A stretch of 64,000 nucleotides of DNA from JAEUIZ01 sp046155605 (lineage in GTDB: Bacteria; Planctomycetota; Phycisphaerae; Phycisphaerales; UBA1924), in NCBI GenBank assembly GCA_046155605.1, contig JBJXFQ010000045.1, positions 45,902-109,901 on the forward strand, read 5' to 3'. Within the stretch, counting starts at the first letter, position 1. Each line of letters opens with the position of its first letter. A program made the position numbers and the translations under genes. The notes beneath the pieces are model-generated. The model was not told where the DNA came from, did not search any database, and worked only from the letters and a program-made list of their open reading frames with translations. This document shows, in pieces, positions 42,782 through 52,217 of this stretch.

Positions 42782-43439
42782 CGTCGCGGATGCCGACGCA
42801 GGTTGCGGCCGGCGAAACCGGAAGATCGGTCGTGAGGGTGGGCGTCGCCAGATCAGCCTGGACGACCTGGATGCGAGAACTCTCACAGGGATCGTCAACG
42901 ATAAGCCGGTAAGAGACATAGAGTTTGTCCCGCGTCCCGTCGCGTGAAGGGCCGATCGCCAGAAGCTCCTTTTCTGGCGATCTTGTGGATTCCACACACG
43001 TCAGTGGAACCGACGTTCCAAACAAACTCAGGCCGAGCCCCTTTCGGGCGATAGAATACATGGTCTTGGAGGGCACATTCGTGAGTGCCATCTGTCCGCC
43101 GATGACAATGTCGCCGTTTGCGGCGCGCGCCGCCATCGGATCGACGCCACGAGTTACCGCGCCAAAGACACAATCTTGCCCGATGAACTGGACACCACTA
43201 TAGAGCGGATTGAACGTCGCGCCCCCGTCGACACTGAGAGAATGCCGCACATAGTATTGCACGGCATCGTTGTACGCGACGACGACATCGTTGCCCGATA
43301 GCACGATCGCGGTCTCGCAATAGCCCGTGCCCGTTGGGTTCGGAGGATGGGCCATGACCGGCGGCAGCACAACCGGCTGGGCTGAGGCAAGCGACACGAA
43401 CAGAGCCAGGACCGATACGAACGAGATTACACGAATCAT
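42774..43439 (-). pseudogene. N-terminal half of the split secreted BNR/dockerin-type protein
   Basis: Starts MIRVISFVSVLALFVSLASAQ, a clean Sec signal peptide, and runs 222 codons to the duplicated ACCGAGGC. It has BNR-like segments (YYVRHSLSVDGGATFNPL). Translation enters the transposon end and stops at TAG (42765-42767), giving a 224-residue truncated product ending IRDGLGGD. The rest of the gene is 38280-39242. The truncated form could still be exported but lacks the dockerin-like part. Confidence 0.88.
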
Positions 43440-43485
43440 GTCCGATTCTCCTTGCTTTTCGTCCAACATACTGCATATTTGCATT

Positions 43486-44562
43486 ATGTCAAGACTTACC
43501 GGACGGATTTTCGCGGCGACTTGCTCCACGGCTCTTTGTGCGCCGTGCGTTGGCCAATGGAACTGGTCGGTGGTTCGACTTCATCCGGAAACAGCAACCT
43601 CATCCATCGCAAGGGCTGTTTGGGACGGACGGCAAGGCGGAGAAGTGCTCGCGGGAACGAGCCTCTTTCCGTCGCTGTGGCAAGGTTCGGCGGCTTCGTG
43701 GAGCACGCTCACGAGTGGCTCGCCGTTGAACGGTTCCGTCTACGGCATGGACGAGGGCGTCCAGGTCGGCGACGCGGGCGGGCGGGCGGCGCTGTGGCGC
43801 GGCACGCCCGGGAGCCGCGTCAACCTCGGCCCTTTCAATGCGCAGGCCTCGATCGCGTACGCCGTGCGCGGCGAGATGCAGGTCGGCGTCTCCATCCTCC
43901 CGGGCACGTCGTCCCAAGCCTCGCTGTGGCGCGGCACGGCGGAGTCGTTCGTCAACCTCCACCCCGCGCTCACCGTCCGCTCGGAGGCGACCGCCACGGA
44001 CGGCACGTTGCAGGGCGGCTGGGTCGATACGCCGCAGCGACACGCGTATCTGTGGAACGGCACGGCGGCCTCGGCCCGCGACCTGCACCCGGGCGGGCCG
44101 TATGGCACGAGCGAGGTTCACGGCATGGCACCGGGCATCCAGGTTGGCGGGGCGTTCGCGATCGGCGGGCAGCGCGCGAGCGTCTGGCATGGCACGGCGG
44201 CGAGTTTCGAGGACTGGAACCCGCCCGGCGCGAGTTACTCGCTCATGCGCGCGACGACGGGGTCGATTCACGTCGGGCGCGCGGGACTGCCGGGGGCGAT
44301 CGGGCAATCGGCGTGCGCGTGGCTCGGCTCGCCGAGCAACATCGTGAACCTGCACGCGATTCTGCCGTCGAACTATGGATTGTCGGAGGCGCTGGCGGTG
44401 TGGGAGGGGCCGGGCGTTGTGTATGTCGTCGGCTGGGGCGATGACAACCTGACGGCGCGCAAGCACGCCTTCATGTGGGTGGGCGTCCCGACGCCGGCGT
44501 CCGCCCTGCCGTGCCTTTTCGCCGCGATTCTCGCGCCCCGCCGTCGCCGCGCGGCCAGGTAA
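43486..44562 (+). CDS. Secreted repeat protein with PEP-CTERM-like tail
   Basis: 358 residues. The start MSRLTGRIFAATCSTALC gives a signal peptide (cut near CVGQW); the longer open frame overlaps the divergent gene. The body has about seven repeats of roughly 40 residues of the form QVG......AALWRGTA.S.V.LHP, a beta-propeller-like HAF-type repeat. The C-terminus VPTPASALPCLFAAILAPRRRR is a PEP-CTERM-like sorting signal (VPxP motif, hydrophobic helix, Arg cluster), so it is probably processed by an exosortase and attached to the outside. It is divergent from the split gene, 46 bp apart. Confidence 0.82.
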   Translation: MSRLTGRIFAATCSTALCAPCVGQWNWSVVRLHPETATSSIARAVWDGRQGGEVLAGTSLFPSLWQGSAASWSTLTSGSPLNGSVYGMDEGVQVGDAGGRAALWRGTPGSRVNLGPFNAQASIAYAVRGEMQVGVSILPGTSSQASLWRGTAESFVNLHPALTVRSEATATDGTLQGGWVDTPQRHAYLWNGTAASARDLHPGGPYGTSEVHGMAPGIQVGGAFAIGGQRASVWHGTAASFEDWNPPGASYSLMRATTGSIHVGRAGLPGAIGQSACAWLGSPSNIVNLHAILPSNYGLSEALAVWEGPGVVYVVGWGDDNLTARKHAFMWVGVPTPASALPCLFAAILAPRRRRAAR

Positions 44563-44577
44563 GCCTCCCGGTATGCT

Positions 44578-46053
44578 GTGGCCGACGAACGGGGCTTCCT
44601 CGTGGCCATGCTGACTCCAGCCGAAGAATCCGGGCTTGCCGGGCTGCGACTCGCCGGTCGCGTGCAGCGGGCGCTCGCGCAGGTCGGGCCGGCACGCCTG
44701 GGCGAACTCCTCGAAACCATGCGCCGCGAGGCCACGACCCGCCACCTCATCTATCAGCACGAGGGTGTTGACGAGACCATCCGCATCCTGCCGTGCCCCA
44801 TCACCATCCGCCGCGACCAACTCGCCTACATCCATTCCGTCTCGCTCACGATCCTCAACGCGCTCAAGCGCCTCCCGGACATCTACCTCAACAGTTTCCC
44901 CGTCCGCGACCTGCTCCGGCTCTCGCCCGTCGAGGAGCAGTGGCTCTGGGAGTGCTGGGGTCCCGCCCAGCGCGAGAACAACCCCATCTTCGGCCGCCTC
45001 GACGCCATGGTCGATTTCACCAGCCCCATGTGGAAGGACTCGCTCCGCTACGTCGAGCCCAATCTCACCGGCATCGGCGGGCTCCACCTCGCGCCCACGT
45101 GCGACCGCCTCCTCCACGAAGTCGTCGTCCCCGAACTCCTCGCCCGCGACCCCGGCCTTCGCCTCGACCTCGCCCCCGATATGCGCGAACTTCTCATCCA
45201 GGAACTCATCGACCACCTCGAGACCATCGGACGCCCGCGCGGCACCATCGCACTCATCGACCCGAAGTTCGAGTTCGACGGCCCCGACGAGCAGGACCGC
45301 CTTGCTCGATACTTCCACGAGCGCCACGGCCTCACCGTCGTCCACGTCGATCCCTCCGAACTCGTCGTCCGAGATGGCGAGGTCTGGCACGGCAATATCC
45401 GCATCGACATCGGCTACCGCGACTACAGCGTGCTCGATCTCGAAGATCGCGCCAAAAAGGGCGTCGACCTCGCCGCGATGCGTCTCCTGTTCAAGCAGAA
45501 CCGCATGGTCTCCTCGATCGCCGCCGAACTTGACCAGAAAAGTTGCTGGGAGATCATGACCGATCCCGCCATGGCCCAGCATTTCTTCAACTCCGAAGAG
45601 CGGCAGGTCTTCCGCCGACACATCCTGTGGACACGTCTCCTCTCCGACCGCCGAACGACCAACCCCCGCGGCGAACCGGTCGATCTCCTCGCTTTCGCAC
45701 GCACCGAGCACGAGCATCTCGTCCTCAAGCCCAATCGCGGCTTCGGCGGCAAGGGCGTCGTCGTCGGACCGGCTGTCTCGAGCGAGCAATGGGACCAGGC
45801 CATCGATGCCGCGCTCAAGGACAACGAGCGCTGGGTGATCCAGGCCCTCGCCCCGATCCCGGTGCGCGAGTTCCCCGTGATCGACGCCGCGGGCAACGTC
45901 AGCGAGGAGCCCTTCTACGTCGTCATGGGATTCGCCGCGACCAAGTACGGCGCGGCCATCATGGCCCGGGCGTCGCAGAAGCAGGTCGTGAATGTCGCTC
46001 AGCGCGGCGGGGTCTGCGCGGTGATGCTCAGCGACGAGCACGCCCGCGCGTAA
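44578..46053 (+). CDS. ATP-grasp-like enzyme of unknown substrate
   Basis: 491 residues from a GTG start (an ATG ten codons later is possible). The C-terminal third shows an ATP-grasp nucleotide loop, HLVLKPNRGFGGKGVVVG, and later strands WVIQALAPIPVREFPVID and FYVVMGFAATKYGAAIMARAS. The N-terminal part includes IALIDPKFEFDGPDEQDRLARYF and VVHVDPSELVV, a Rossmann-like pre-ATP-grasp section. Such enzymes join a carboxylate to an amine or thiol with ATP. It is soluble, with no signal peptide. It lies alone between secreted-protein genes, so context gives no substrate. Confidence 0.65.
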   Translation: MADERGFLVAMLTPAEESGLAGLRLAGRVQRALAQVGPARLGELLETMRREATTRHLIYQHEGVDETIRILPCPITIRRDQLAYIHSVSLTILNALKRLPDIYLNSFPVRDLLRLSPVEEQWLWECWGPAQRENNPIFGRLDAMVDFTSPMWKDSLRYVEPNLTGIGGLHLAPTCDRLLHEVVVPELLARDPGLRLDLAPDMRELLIQELIDHLETIGRPRGTIALIDPKFEFDGPDEQDRLARYFHERHGLTVVHVDPSELVVRDGEVWHGNIRIDIGYRDYSVLDLEDRAKKGVDLAAMRLLFKQNRMVSSIAAELDQKSCWEIMTDPAMAQHFFNSEERQVFRRHILWTRLLSDRRTTNPRGEPVDLLAFARTEHEHLVLKPNRGFGGKGVVVGPAVSSEQWDQAIDAALKDNERWVIQALAPIPVREFPVIDAAGNVSEEPFYVVMGFAATKYGAAIMARASQKQVVNVAQRGGVCAVMLSDEHARA

Positions 46054-46071
46054 CACCCGTTCAGATCTCCT

Positions 46072-48690
46072 TCACGGGCACCCGGCCAGGAACCGCTGCT
46101 GGAAGCAGATAAAGTCGTTGACCGTCAGTTGCGGCAGGCCCGTGCTCTGGTCACAGTTCGCATATAAATCGCCCGCCGCGTACCGATTGAGAAAGCAGAT
46201 GAAGTCCGCGACCGTCAGCTTCGGCGGCGTCTGACTCCCGTCACAGTTGGCATAGCACGTCGTGCAGCCCCGATTGATCAGGATGTTGAGTGTTGAGTCA
46301 AGGCTGTTGCGCTTCACCCCGACCAGGTCCATCTTCCCGTCGCCGTCCCAATCCGTCGCCAGCCCGTCAGAGAGCGTCCCAGCGGTACCATACCCCACCG
46401 GCCCGACGAACGTCCCGTCCCCGCGATTGAGGCACACGATGAACCCCACCAGGTCCGCCGTCGCCGCCAGATCAAGATCGCCGTCGTTATCGAGGTCCAC
46501 GGCCATCGACCGCGGGCGGCAGAATGTCGATCGGCTCCGCGCCTCCCATCCCGGCACGAGGTTCCCCTGCCGATCGTTCATCCACACCTGCACGACCAGT
46601 TTGTTCTCGACGCCCGGCTGGTCCCACCAGAAGAACGCCGCCGCGTCCGCGAAGCCGTCTCCGTTGAAATCGCCCACCGCGTGCGAGCGCGGGAACGCGT
46701 CCAGCGCATAACTCCGCGTCTGCGTGAACGTCCCGTCCCCCTTGTTGATGAGCACGGCCAGCCCGCCGGCCGTCACCCCGTCCCCCGTGGTCACAATGAT
46801 GTCGAGATACTCGTCCGCGTCCACCCGGCCGAGGCCCACCGTGCCTTGCGGGGTGACATAGTTCCAGTCGCCGAGGTGATACTCCTGCCTCGGGCCGAAA
46901 TGCCCCGCGCCATCATTGCGAAAGACGCAGACTCGCCGGGCGATGGGAATCTCAGGACTCCCCTGGTAGATTTGGCACGTCCGTACGACCATGTCAAGGT
47001 CGCCGTCGCGATCCACGTCCGCGAGTTTCGCGTCCATCGGGAAAGCGTCGCCCAACCCATATCGTTCCGGCGTCTCCCACCCGCCCTGCGCTGTCTGCCG
47101 CACCACCCAGATACACCCCGGCTGGTCGTATCCGCCATTGATGATCGTGTCGAGGAGGATCACGTCCGGGCCGTTGACCCCGTCCAGATCGCCGATTTCC
47201 GTCCTGTATGCGCTGGAAGCGCCGATCGGCCCGAAATCGAACTCGTGCGTCTGTGACAGATACCCATCCGGCAGACGCCGAAACAGGCGCAGTTGCGGCG
47301 AGACCACGCACGCCGTCGCGACGAGTGAGGGCGGCGCCCCTGCGACGCGTTCCACGGCCGCGCCATGCCAGGAACGCTGCACCTGGGCAAAGGGCCGCGG
47401 TTGAAGGCTGAAGCCCACGAACTGCCCCGACGCCTCAGCATGGATTGTCCGAAGTGCCCCACGTTGGTCGTTCGTGATCACCGCAAGCGCCATAGGCCCC
47501 GACGCCCTGAAACGCTCCAGGCCGACAAACCACGACTCATACGTCGTGGGCGTCAACTCCTTCGTCGCGAACGTTCCGTCGCCCCGGTTGCGCAGAAACG
47601 GCACGCTGTGCCGAAACTCCTCGGCGAAGAGCAGGTCAATGTCCCCGTCTCCGTCCGCATCCCCCGCAGCGACGCACGGATACTCAAGCGCCAATCCCAC
47701 CGGCGACCCGACGTCGTTGAAGATGTCATACCCGCTCACACTGCCCCACTGCCCGTCACCCTGGTTCAGCCAGACGCTCGCGGTCGGCCAGACGCCGCAC
47801 GAGGCCAGGTCCGGCCGCAAGTCGCCATTGAGGTCCGCGGCGACCACGCCGTAGACCGAGCCTGCGGCGCTGGTCAAAATCGCGCCCGGCGTGAAGCCCG
47901 CCGCCCCATCATTGAGCAACGTGCGCAGCTTTGTGCCGCTGGGGATCGCCAGATCGATGTCGCCATCGCTGTCAAAGTCGGCGGAAGCGAGGAAGGGGCC
48001 GGGGTACGGGAAAGTCAAGTTGCCGTCGGCCCGCTGCGTCACGCCCCCCGCCACCGCCACCCGTTGCTCTCCTTCGAACGTCCCATCGCCTCTTCCCAGC
48101 AGAATCGAGACGTCGTGGCTCAGCGTGTTGAGCGAGATGATATCGAGCCGTCCATCCCCGTTGAAATCGGCGATCACGACCGATCGCGGCATGTCGCCGG
48201 CCGAATAGTCCGTGCGTGGCCCGAGCCTGCCGTCGCCCAGGTTCGGGAAGAACGAGACCGTGTCGTCAAAGCCGTTGGCGACAGCACAATCGAGGTCGCC
48301 GTCGCGGTCAAAATCTCCCAACTCGACATGGGTGCATTCGCGCCCGCCGGGATAGATGATCGGTGGATCAAAGACGCCGTCACCATGACCCATCAATACC
48401 GAGAGGTAGTAGGCGTTGATTGGCGGCTTGACATTCGTCACCACGGCGTCCGCATTGCCGTCGCCGTTGAGGTCGCCCATGGCGAACGAGGTGGCCTTCG
48501 AATAGAGCGGCGGGCCGATAAATCCCTCGACGCCCGTCACCGTCACCGGATTCGAGAAAATCGGATGGCCGTCCCCCTCTGTATCGGGGAAACACGCCGT
48601 TTGAGCCAATCCGCACCGGGCCGTGAGCAGCCACAGCGCCATCAATGAGAGCCGCAGACAAGCCGCTACCGTCCCTTGAAGTGGCCACAT
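46072..48690 (-). CDS. Large secreted FG-GAP/VCBS repeat protein with GC-type dockerin-like end
   Basis: 872 residues. A signal peptide (LRLSLMALWLLTARCGLAQ) is followed by at least ten FG-GAP/VCBS-like repeats with Asp-rich calcium loops such as GDLNGDGNADAVV, ADFNGDGRLDIIS, DFDSDGDIDLAI, GDADGDGDIDLLF, ADVDRDGDLDMVV and DLDNDGDLDLAA. These repeats form beta-propellers. The C-terminus has two YANCD...LTVADFICFLNRYAAGD units. GGAG lies 8 bases before the ATG. It is likely a surface adhesion or binding protein. Confidence 0.88.
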   Translation of the reverse strand: MWPLQGTVAACLRLSLMALWLLTARCGLAQTACFPDTEGDGHPIFSNPVTVTGVEGFIGPPLYSKATSFAMGDLNGDGNADAVVTNVKPPINAYYLSVLMGHGDGVFDPPIIYPGGRECTHVELGDFDRDGDLDCAVANGFDDTVSFFPNLGDGRLGPRTDYSAGDMPRSVVIADFNGDGRLDIISLNTLSHDVSILLGRGDGTFEGEQRVAVAGGVTQRADGNLTFPYPGPFLASADFDSDGDIDLAIPSGTKLRTLLNDGAAGFTPGAILTSAAGSVYGVVAADLNGDLRPDLASCGVWPTASVWLNQGDGQWGSVSGYDIFNDVGSPVGLALEYPCVAAGDADGDGDIDLLFAEEFRHSVPFLRNRGDGTFATKELTPTTYESWFVGLERFRASGPMALAVITNDQRGALRTIHAEASGQFVGFSLQPRPFAQVQRSWHGAAVERVAGAPPSLVATACVVSPQLRLFRRLPDGYLSQTHEFDFGPIGASSAYRTEIGDLDGVNGPDVILLDTIINGGYDQPGCIWVVRQTAQGGWETPERYGLGDAFPMDAKLADVDRDGDLDMVVRTCQIYQGSPEIPIARRVCVFRNDGAGHFGPRQEYHLGDWNYVTPQGTVGLGRVDADEYLDIIVTTGDGVTAGGLAVLINKGDGTFTQTRSYALDAFPRSHAVGDFNGDGFADAAAFFWWDQPGVENKLVVQVWMNDRQGNLVPGWEARSRSTFCRPRSMAVDLDNDGDLDLAATADLVGFIVCLNRGDGTFVGPVGYGTAGTLSDGLATDWDGDGKMDLVGVKRNSLDSTLNILINRGCTTCYANCDGSQTPPKLTVADFICFLNRYAAGDLYANCDQSTGLPQLTVNDFICFQQRFLAGCP

Positions 48691-48848
48691 GGCTTTTGCT
48701 CCCTCGTACAGTCTACATTGAATGAGCCGAGCGAGCAATACCCTAACGCCCGTTTCACACAGATTTTTCTTGACTCATCTCGACTGGTTCCGGTAATCTG
48801 TCGGCGTGTAGGCTTGTATTCCGTGACCGACCTCTCAGGGAGTTTCAC

Positions 48849-49805
48849 ATGTTCAAGCTGACCATCGCCGTGCTCACGTCCCTTCTTTTCTCGACGACGG
48901 CTTTGGCCGCCACCATCACGTTCACGGGCGCGACTGACAACGACTGGCACAAAAACTCCAACTGGTCGTCAAACAGCGTCCCGACCGCTGCGGATCGTGC
49001 CGTCATCCCGAGCAGTTTGACTGCCGAGATTTCACAGGACACGACGGTGGACACTCTCAGCTGCAGCGGCACGATCCGTATTCAACCTGCTTTCACGCTT
49101 ACGCTCCAGAACAACAACGACAACGCGACGCCCAACCCCGACCACTCTCAGATTGACGGCGAGATTCGCCTTGAGTACAACAGCAGCACCCTCGACGGCG
49201 GCAATCTCGCCTTTACAACCGCAGACCACATCCTGCACGGCTCGGGCACCGTCATCGGAGACAACGAGGTCTGTGAGATTCGCATCGACGACGGCCGCAA
49301 ACTCACCAACCAACTCGCGACTACCAACAAGGGCATCCGCAAGTTTCTCACAGTGACCGCCACGGGCGAGGATCCCATCGTGACCTTCCGCAACGAAGGC
49401 CTGGTTGAGGTGACGGAAGCTAAAACGGGCCAGATGATCCTCACAAGCAATGTCGAATTGGAGGACATTGCCACCGCTATCTGGTCCGTCAACGCCTGCA
49501 ATGGCACGCTCGTCTTTCAGAACGAATCTCTGGCGCTCGGCGGCCATTTCTTCATTGGCACCACGTTCTCACCCGCAGGCGGAAAGTTCAAGTTTGATGA
49601 GACCGTTTGGACTTGCGGCACGTATACGCGCAATGGCGGCGGTCTTATCATCGCCAGCGGCAAGACCTTCAATTACGGGGGCTTCGCCGGAGGATCGGGG
49701 CCGTGTCCGAATCCTGGATCGCTTGCCTCCAATCCCCCAACATGCAGCCGCCCCTACAGCGCAACCGGCACTCACACGCAGTGCGCCAGTTGCCCAGCTG
49801 ACTAA
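48849..49805 (+). CDS. Secreted beta-solenoid-like protein
   Basis: 318 residues. A signal peptide (MFKLTIAVLTSLLFSTTALAA) leads to a strand-rich body opening ITFTGATDNDWHKNSNWSSNSVPTAADRAVIP, a pattern common at the start of secreted planctomycete proteins (DW....NW....P...D.A.IP). Repeated short strands suggest a right-handed beta-helix. The tail holds several Cys (CGTY, GPCPNPG, PTCSRP, CASCP). GC content by eye is lower than neighbours. Function unknown. Confidence 0.75.
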   Translation: MFKLTIAVLTSLLFSTTALAATITFTGATDNDWHKNSNWSSNSVPTAADRAVIPSSLTAEISQDTTVDTLSCSGTIRIQPAFTLTLQNNNDNATPNPDHSQIDGEIRLEYNSSTLDGGNLAFTTADHILHGSGTVIGDNEVCEIRIDDGRKLTNQLATTNKGIRKFLTVTATGEDPIVTFRNEGLVEVTEAKTGQMILTSNVELEDIATAIWSVNACNGTLVFQNESLALGGHFFIGTTFSPAGGKFKFDETVWTCGTYTRNGGGLIIASGKTFNYGGFAGGSGPCPNPGSLASNPPTCSRPYSATGTHTQCASCPAD

Positions 49806-49997
49806 GCCGCGGTCCGCCAGCGCGATTCGCAAGTCCTAACGGGTTCCAAATCGTGTTTCGCCCGAGCGCCACGCCGCATTCGGCGAACTACTCCTCGCCG
49901 CGCGATGCCTGCGCGCAATAATCCCGCCCCCAACCCAAGACACATGACTCCAAGCGGCGAGGCAGCGGGGCTCGCCGATTGACAGAGGATCAAGACC

Positions 49998-50912
49998 ATG
50001 AGAATCCGCCCGACCGTGTTGCTGATGCCCTTGCTTCTGGCCGCTCCCGCGATGGCACAGACCGATGCCGACGCCGCCCGTCCGCAGCCGCCCGCGGCCG
50101 CCCAGCCCGCACCCGCAGCCCCGCAGCCCGTCGGCTTCGAGACCCTCGCCCTTCGCGACGCCCAGGGCAAGGTCATCCGCGTCTCGGGCATCCTCGACAT
50201 CCTCGCGATGAAGAAGAACGCGATGCTCGACGACGCCGCCCGCGCCAAACTGCGGCCCATCATCACCAACTGGCTCGCCGACGTTGACCAACTCGCCATC
50301 GACAACCTCGACTTCCTCGAGCGCATCGCGCCGCCCAATGGCGAGCCCGGCGTCGTCGACAAACTCAATCTCGAAGAGATGCCCACCGTCCATGCCGTCG
50401 CGCAGATGATGACGCAACTCATGTCCGCCGGCCCGCTCACCACGCACTGCGAGATGAAGGGCGGCTTCACCCCCGAGCAATCGCAGCAGAACCAACGGAT
50501 CGTCTCCGACTACCTCCAGGCCGTGATGAACGAGATCATGGCCGAAGCCGGGCGCCCCAACGACGCCGCCATCGCCGTTCCCGCCGAAGCCCAGAAGCAA
50601 TCCGCCAACGCCGTCAGCAAGTTTCTCTACGGCGTCTCAAGCCGCGATTCGATGTACCAGTATCGCCGCATGATGGCCGACGCCGCCGTCAATATCGATG
50701 CCGTTGTTGGCTCGCTGGGGCTCTCCGGCTCGGCCGCGGACAAGGTCAAAGGCCTCGTCCCTGCCGCCAAGAGCGCCGCAACCTTCAACGATCGCATCAA
50801 GGCCGTGCGCACGATCATGAACGAACTCACCTTCGATCAGCGGCGGGCGCTCCTCCAGAAGGCCCGCGAACTCAAGCCCATCACCGATCCCTTCGAGATG
50901 GAGATGTATTGA
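49998..50912 (+). CDS. Exported helical protein of unknown function
   Basis: 304 residues. Signal peptide (MRIRPTVLLMPLLLAAPAMAQ), an Ala/Pro/Gln linker (about 22-45), then a mostly helical body with no recognised motif. It is strongly biased to Ala, Asp and Lys and well conserved in codon pattern, so it is a real gene. It stands alone: 95 bp before the permease gene. Confidence 0.75.
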   Translation: MRIRPTVLLMPLLLAAPAMAQTDADAARPQPPAAAQPAPAAPQPVGFETLALRDAQGKVIRVSGILDILAMKKNAMLDDAARAKLRPIITNWLADVDQLAIDNLDFLERIAPPNGEPGVVDKLNLEEMPTVHAVAQMMTQLMSAGPLTTHCEMKGGFTPEQSQQNQRIVSDYLQAVMNEIMAEAGRPNDAAIAVPAEAQKQSANAVSKFLYGVSSRDSMYQYRRMMADAAVNIDAVVGSLGLSGSAADKVKGLVPAAKSAATFNDRIKAVRTIMNELTFDQRRALLQKARELKPITDPFEMEMY

Positions 50913-51007
50913 CCCGCCCGCGGCCCCACCGCGCCGCCGCGTTCATCACCTCCGATCGGCCGGACCCCGCCGTTGCCGATCGTGTCTCACGCCGGTAGAG
51001 TGGTGCC

Positions 51008-52201
51008 ATGCAACCCGAGCGACGAGGCCAGCGGTTGCGGACCTCGCGTGGCACGCGCATCGGGCTCTGGCTGATCGCCGCCATCGTGCTCGCGTGCGTC
51101 GGCTCGCTCCCCTGGACGCTCGGCCCCGGCGGCACCGGTGCCGGGCGACATAAAGAAGGATGGAGCGAACTGGCGCGTTTGCCGCCCGCGTCGCTCGGCG
51201 CGCGCACCAGCGCGACCGTGCTGCGGCTCGACGCCCGCACGCACGAATCCGGGCCTTCTGCCGACGAAGCACGGCGGCTCGCGGCGCGCGCACGATCGTG
51301 GTGGAACCTCCTGGGCACCGACGCCCTGGGCCGCAGCCTCCTGATCCGGCTCCTTGCCGGAGGGGGCGTGTCGTTGGTCATCGGGATCGCCGCGGCGGGC
51401 GTCAGCGTCTGCATCGGCACCATCTACGGCGCGATCGCGGGCCTCGCGGGCGGCACGATCGACGGCGTGATGATGCGCATCGTGGATGTGCTCTACGGCC
51501 TGCCGTATGTGCTGCTGGTCGTGCTGCTGGCGGTGGCGAGCGACGCCGTGATGGACGAGCACATCTCGCGGCACGGCACACGCACGGCGTGGATGGAGCG
51601 CGAGGCGGCTCGAGGCACCGCGCCGGGGGAAGTGGCCGATCGTGCCGCGGGCCGTGCGGCGATCGCGCGCGACCCGACCCTCAAGGTACGACTCGAGGAC
51701 GAGGCGCTCAAGCGCTGGCCACCGCGAGAGATGTCCGAGGGCACCCGCACGGTCGTGGACTTGGTCATGCTGCTCGTCGCGATTGCCGGGGTGAGTTGGC
51801 TGACGGTGGCGCGCGTTGTTCGCGGTCAGGTGCTGTCGCTGAAGACGATGGCGTTTGTCGAGGCGGCCCGCGCGGTCGGCACGGGCTGGTGGGGCATCCT
51901 GCGCCGACACATCCTGCCCAATCTGGTGGGGCCCGTGGTGGTGTACGCGACACTGGCCGTGCCGCAGGCCGTCCTGCAGGAATCGTTCCTGAGTTTCCTG
52001 GGGATCGGGGTGCGGCCCCCGATGCCGAGCCTGGGTAACCTGGCGGCCGATGGCCTGAGCGAACTCAACACCGTCCGCTCATCGTGGTGGCTGCTCGCGT
52101 TCCCGTGCCTGGTGCTCGCGGCTACGCTTTTGGCGCTCAACGTGGTCGGCGAGGGGCTGCGCGTGCGGCTTGATCCACGGACGGCCCGCGGGACGCGATA
52201 A
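51008..52201 (+). CDS. Peptide ABC transporter permease, OppC/DppC type (first copy)
   Basis: 397 residues against about 300 for normal OppC. It has transmembrane helix 1 (about 18-38), a periplasmic segment, the TLG-type contact LLGTDALGRSLLIRLLAGG, helices, and the EAA loop EAARAVGTGWWGILRRHILPN (about 280-300) that docks the ATPase. A charged insert of about 75 residues (SDAVMDEHISRHGTRTAWMER..., about 178-250) splits the transmembrane domain. The gene precedes the binding protein; a second OppC-type gene lies at 55749. Confidence 0.87.
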   Translation: MQPERRGQRLRTSRGTRIGLWLIAAIVLACVGSLPWTLGPGGTGAGRHKEGWSELARLPPASLGARTSATVLRLDARTHESGPSADEARRLAARARSWWNLLGTDALGRSLLIRLLAGGGVSLVIGIAAAGVSVCIGTIYGAIAGLAGGTIDGVMMRIVDVLYGLPYVLLVVLLAVASDAVMDEHISRHGTRTAWMEREAARGTAPGEVADRAAGRAAIARDPTLKVRLEDEALKRWPPREMSEGTRTVVDLVMLLVAIAGVSWLTVARVVRGQVLSLKTMAFVEAARAVGTGWWGILRRHILPNLVGPVVVYATLAVPQAVLQESFLSFLGIGVRPPMPSLGNLAADGLSELNTVRSSWWLLAFPCLVLAATLLALNVVGEGLRVRLDPRTARGTR

Positions 52202-52217
52202 CGAAGGGACGTGCGCG

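Noticed and set aside
43600..46056. 818-codon minus-strand frame opposite the PEP-CTERM and ATP-grasp genes
   Set aside because: Glu/Asp/Arg-rich without domain; the plus-strand frames have signal peptide, sorting tail and ATP-grasp motifs.
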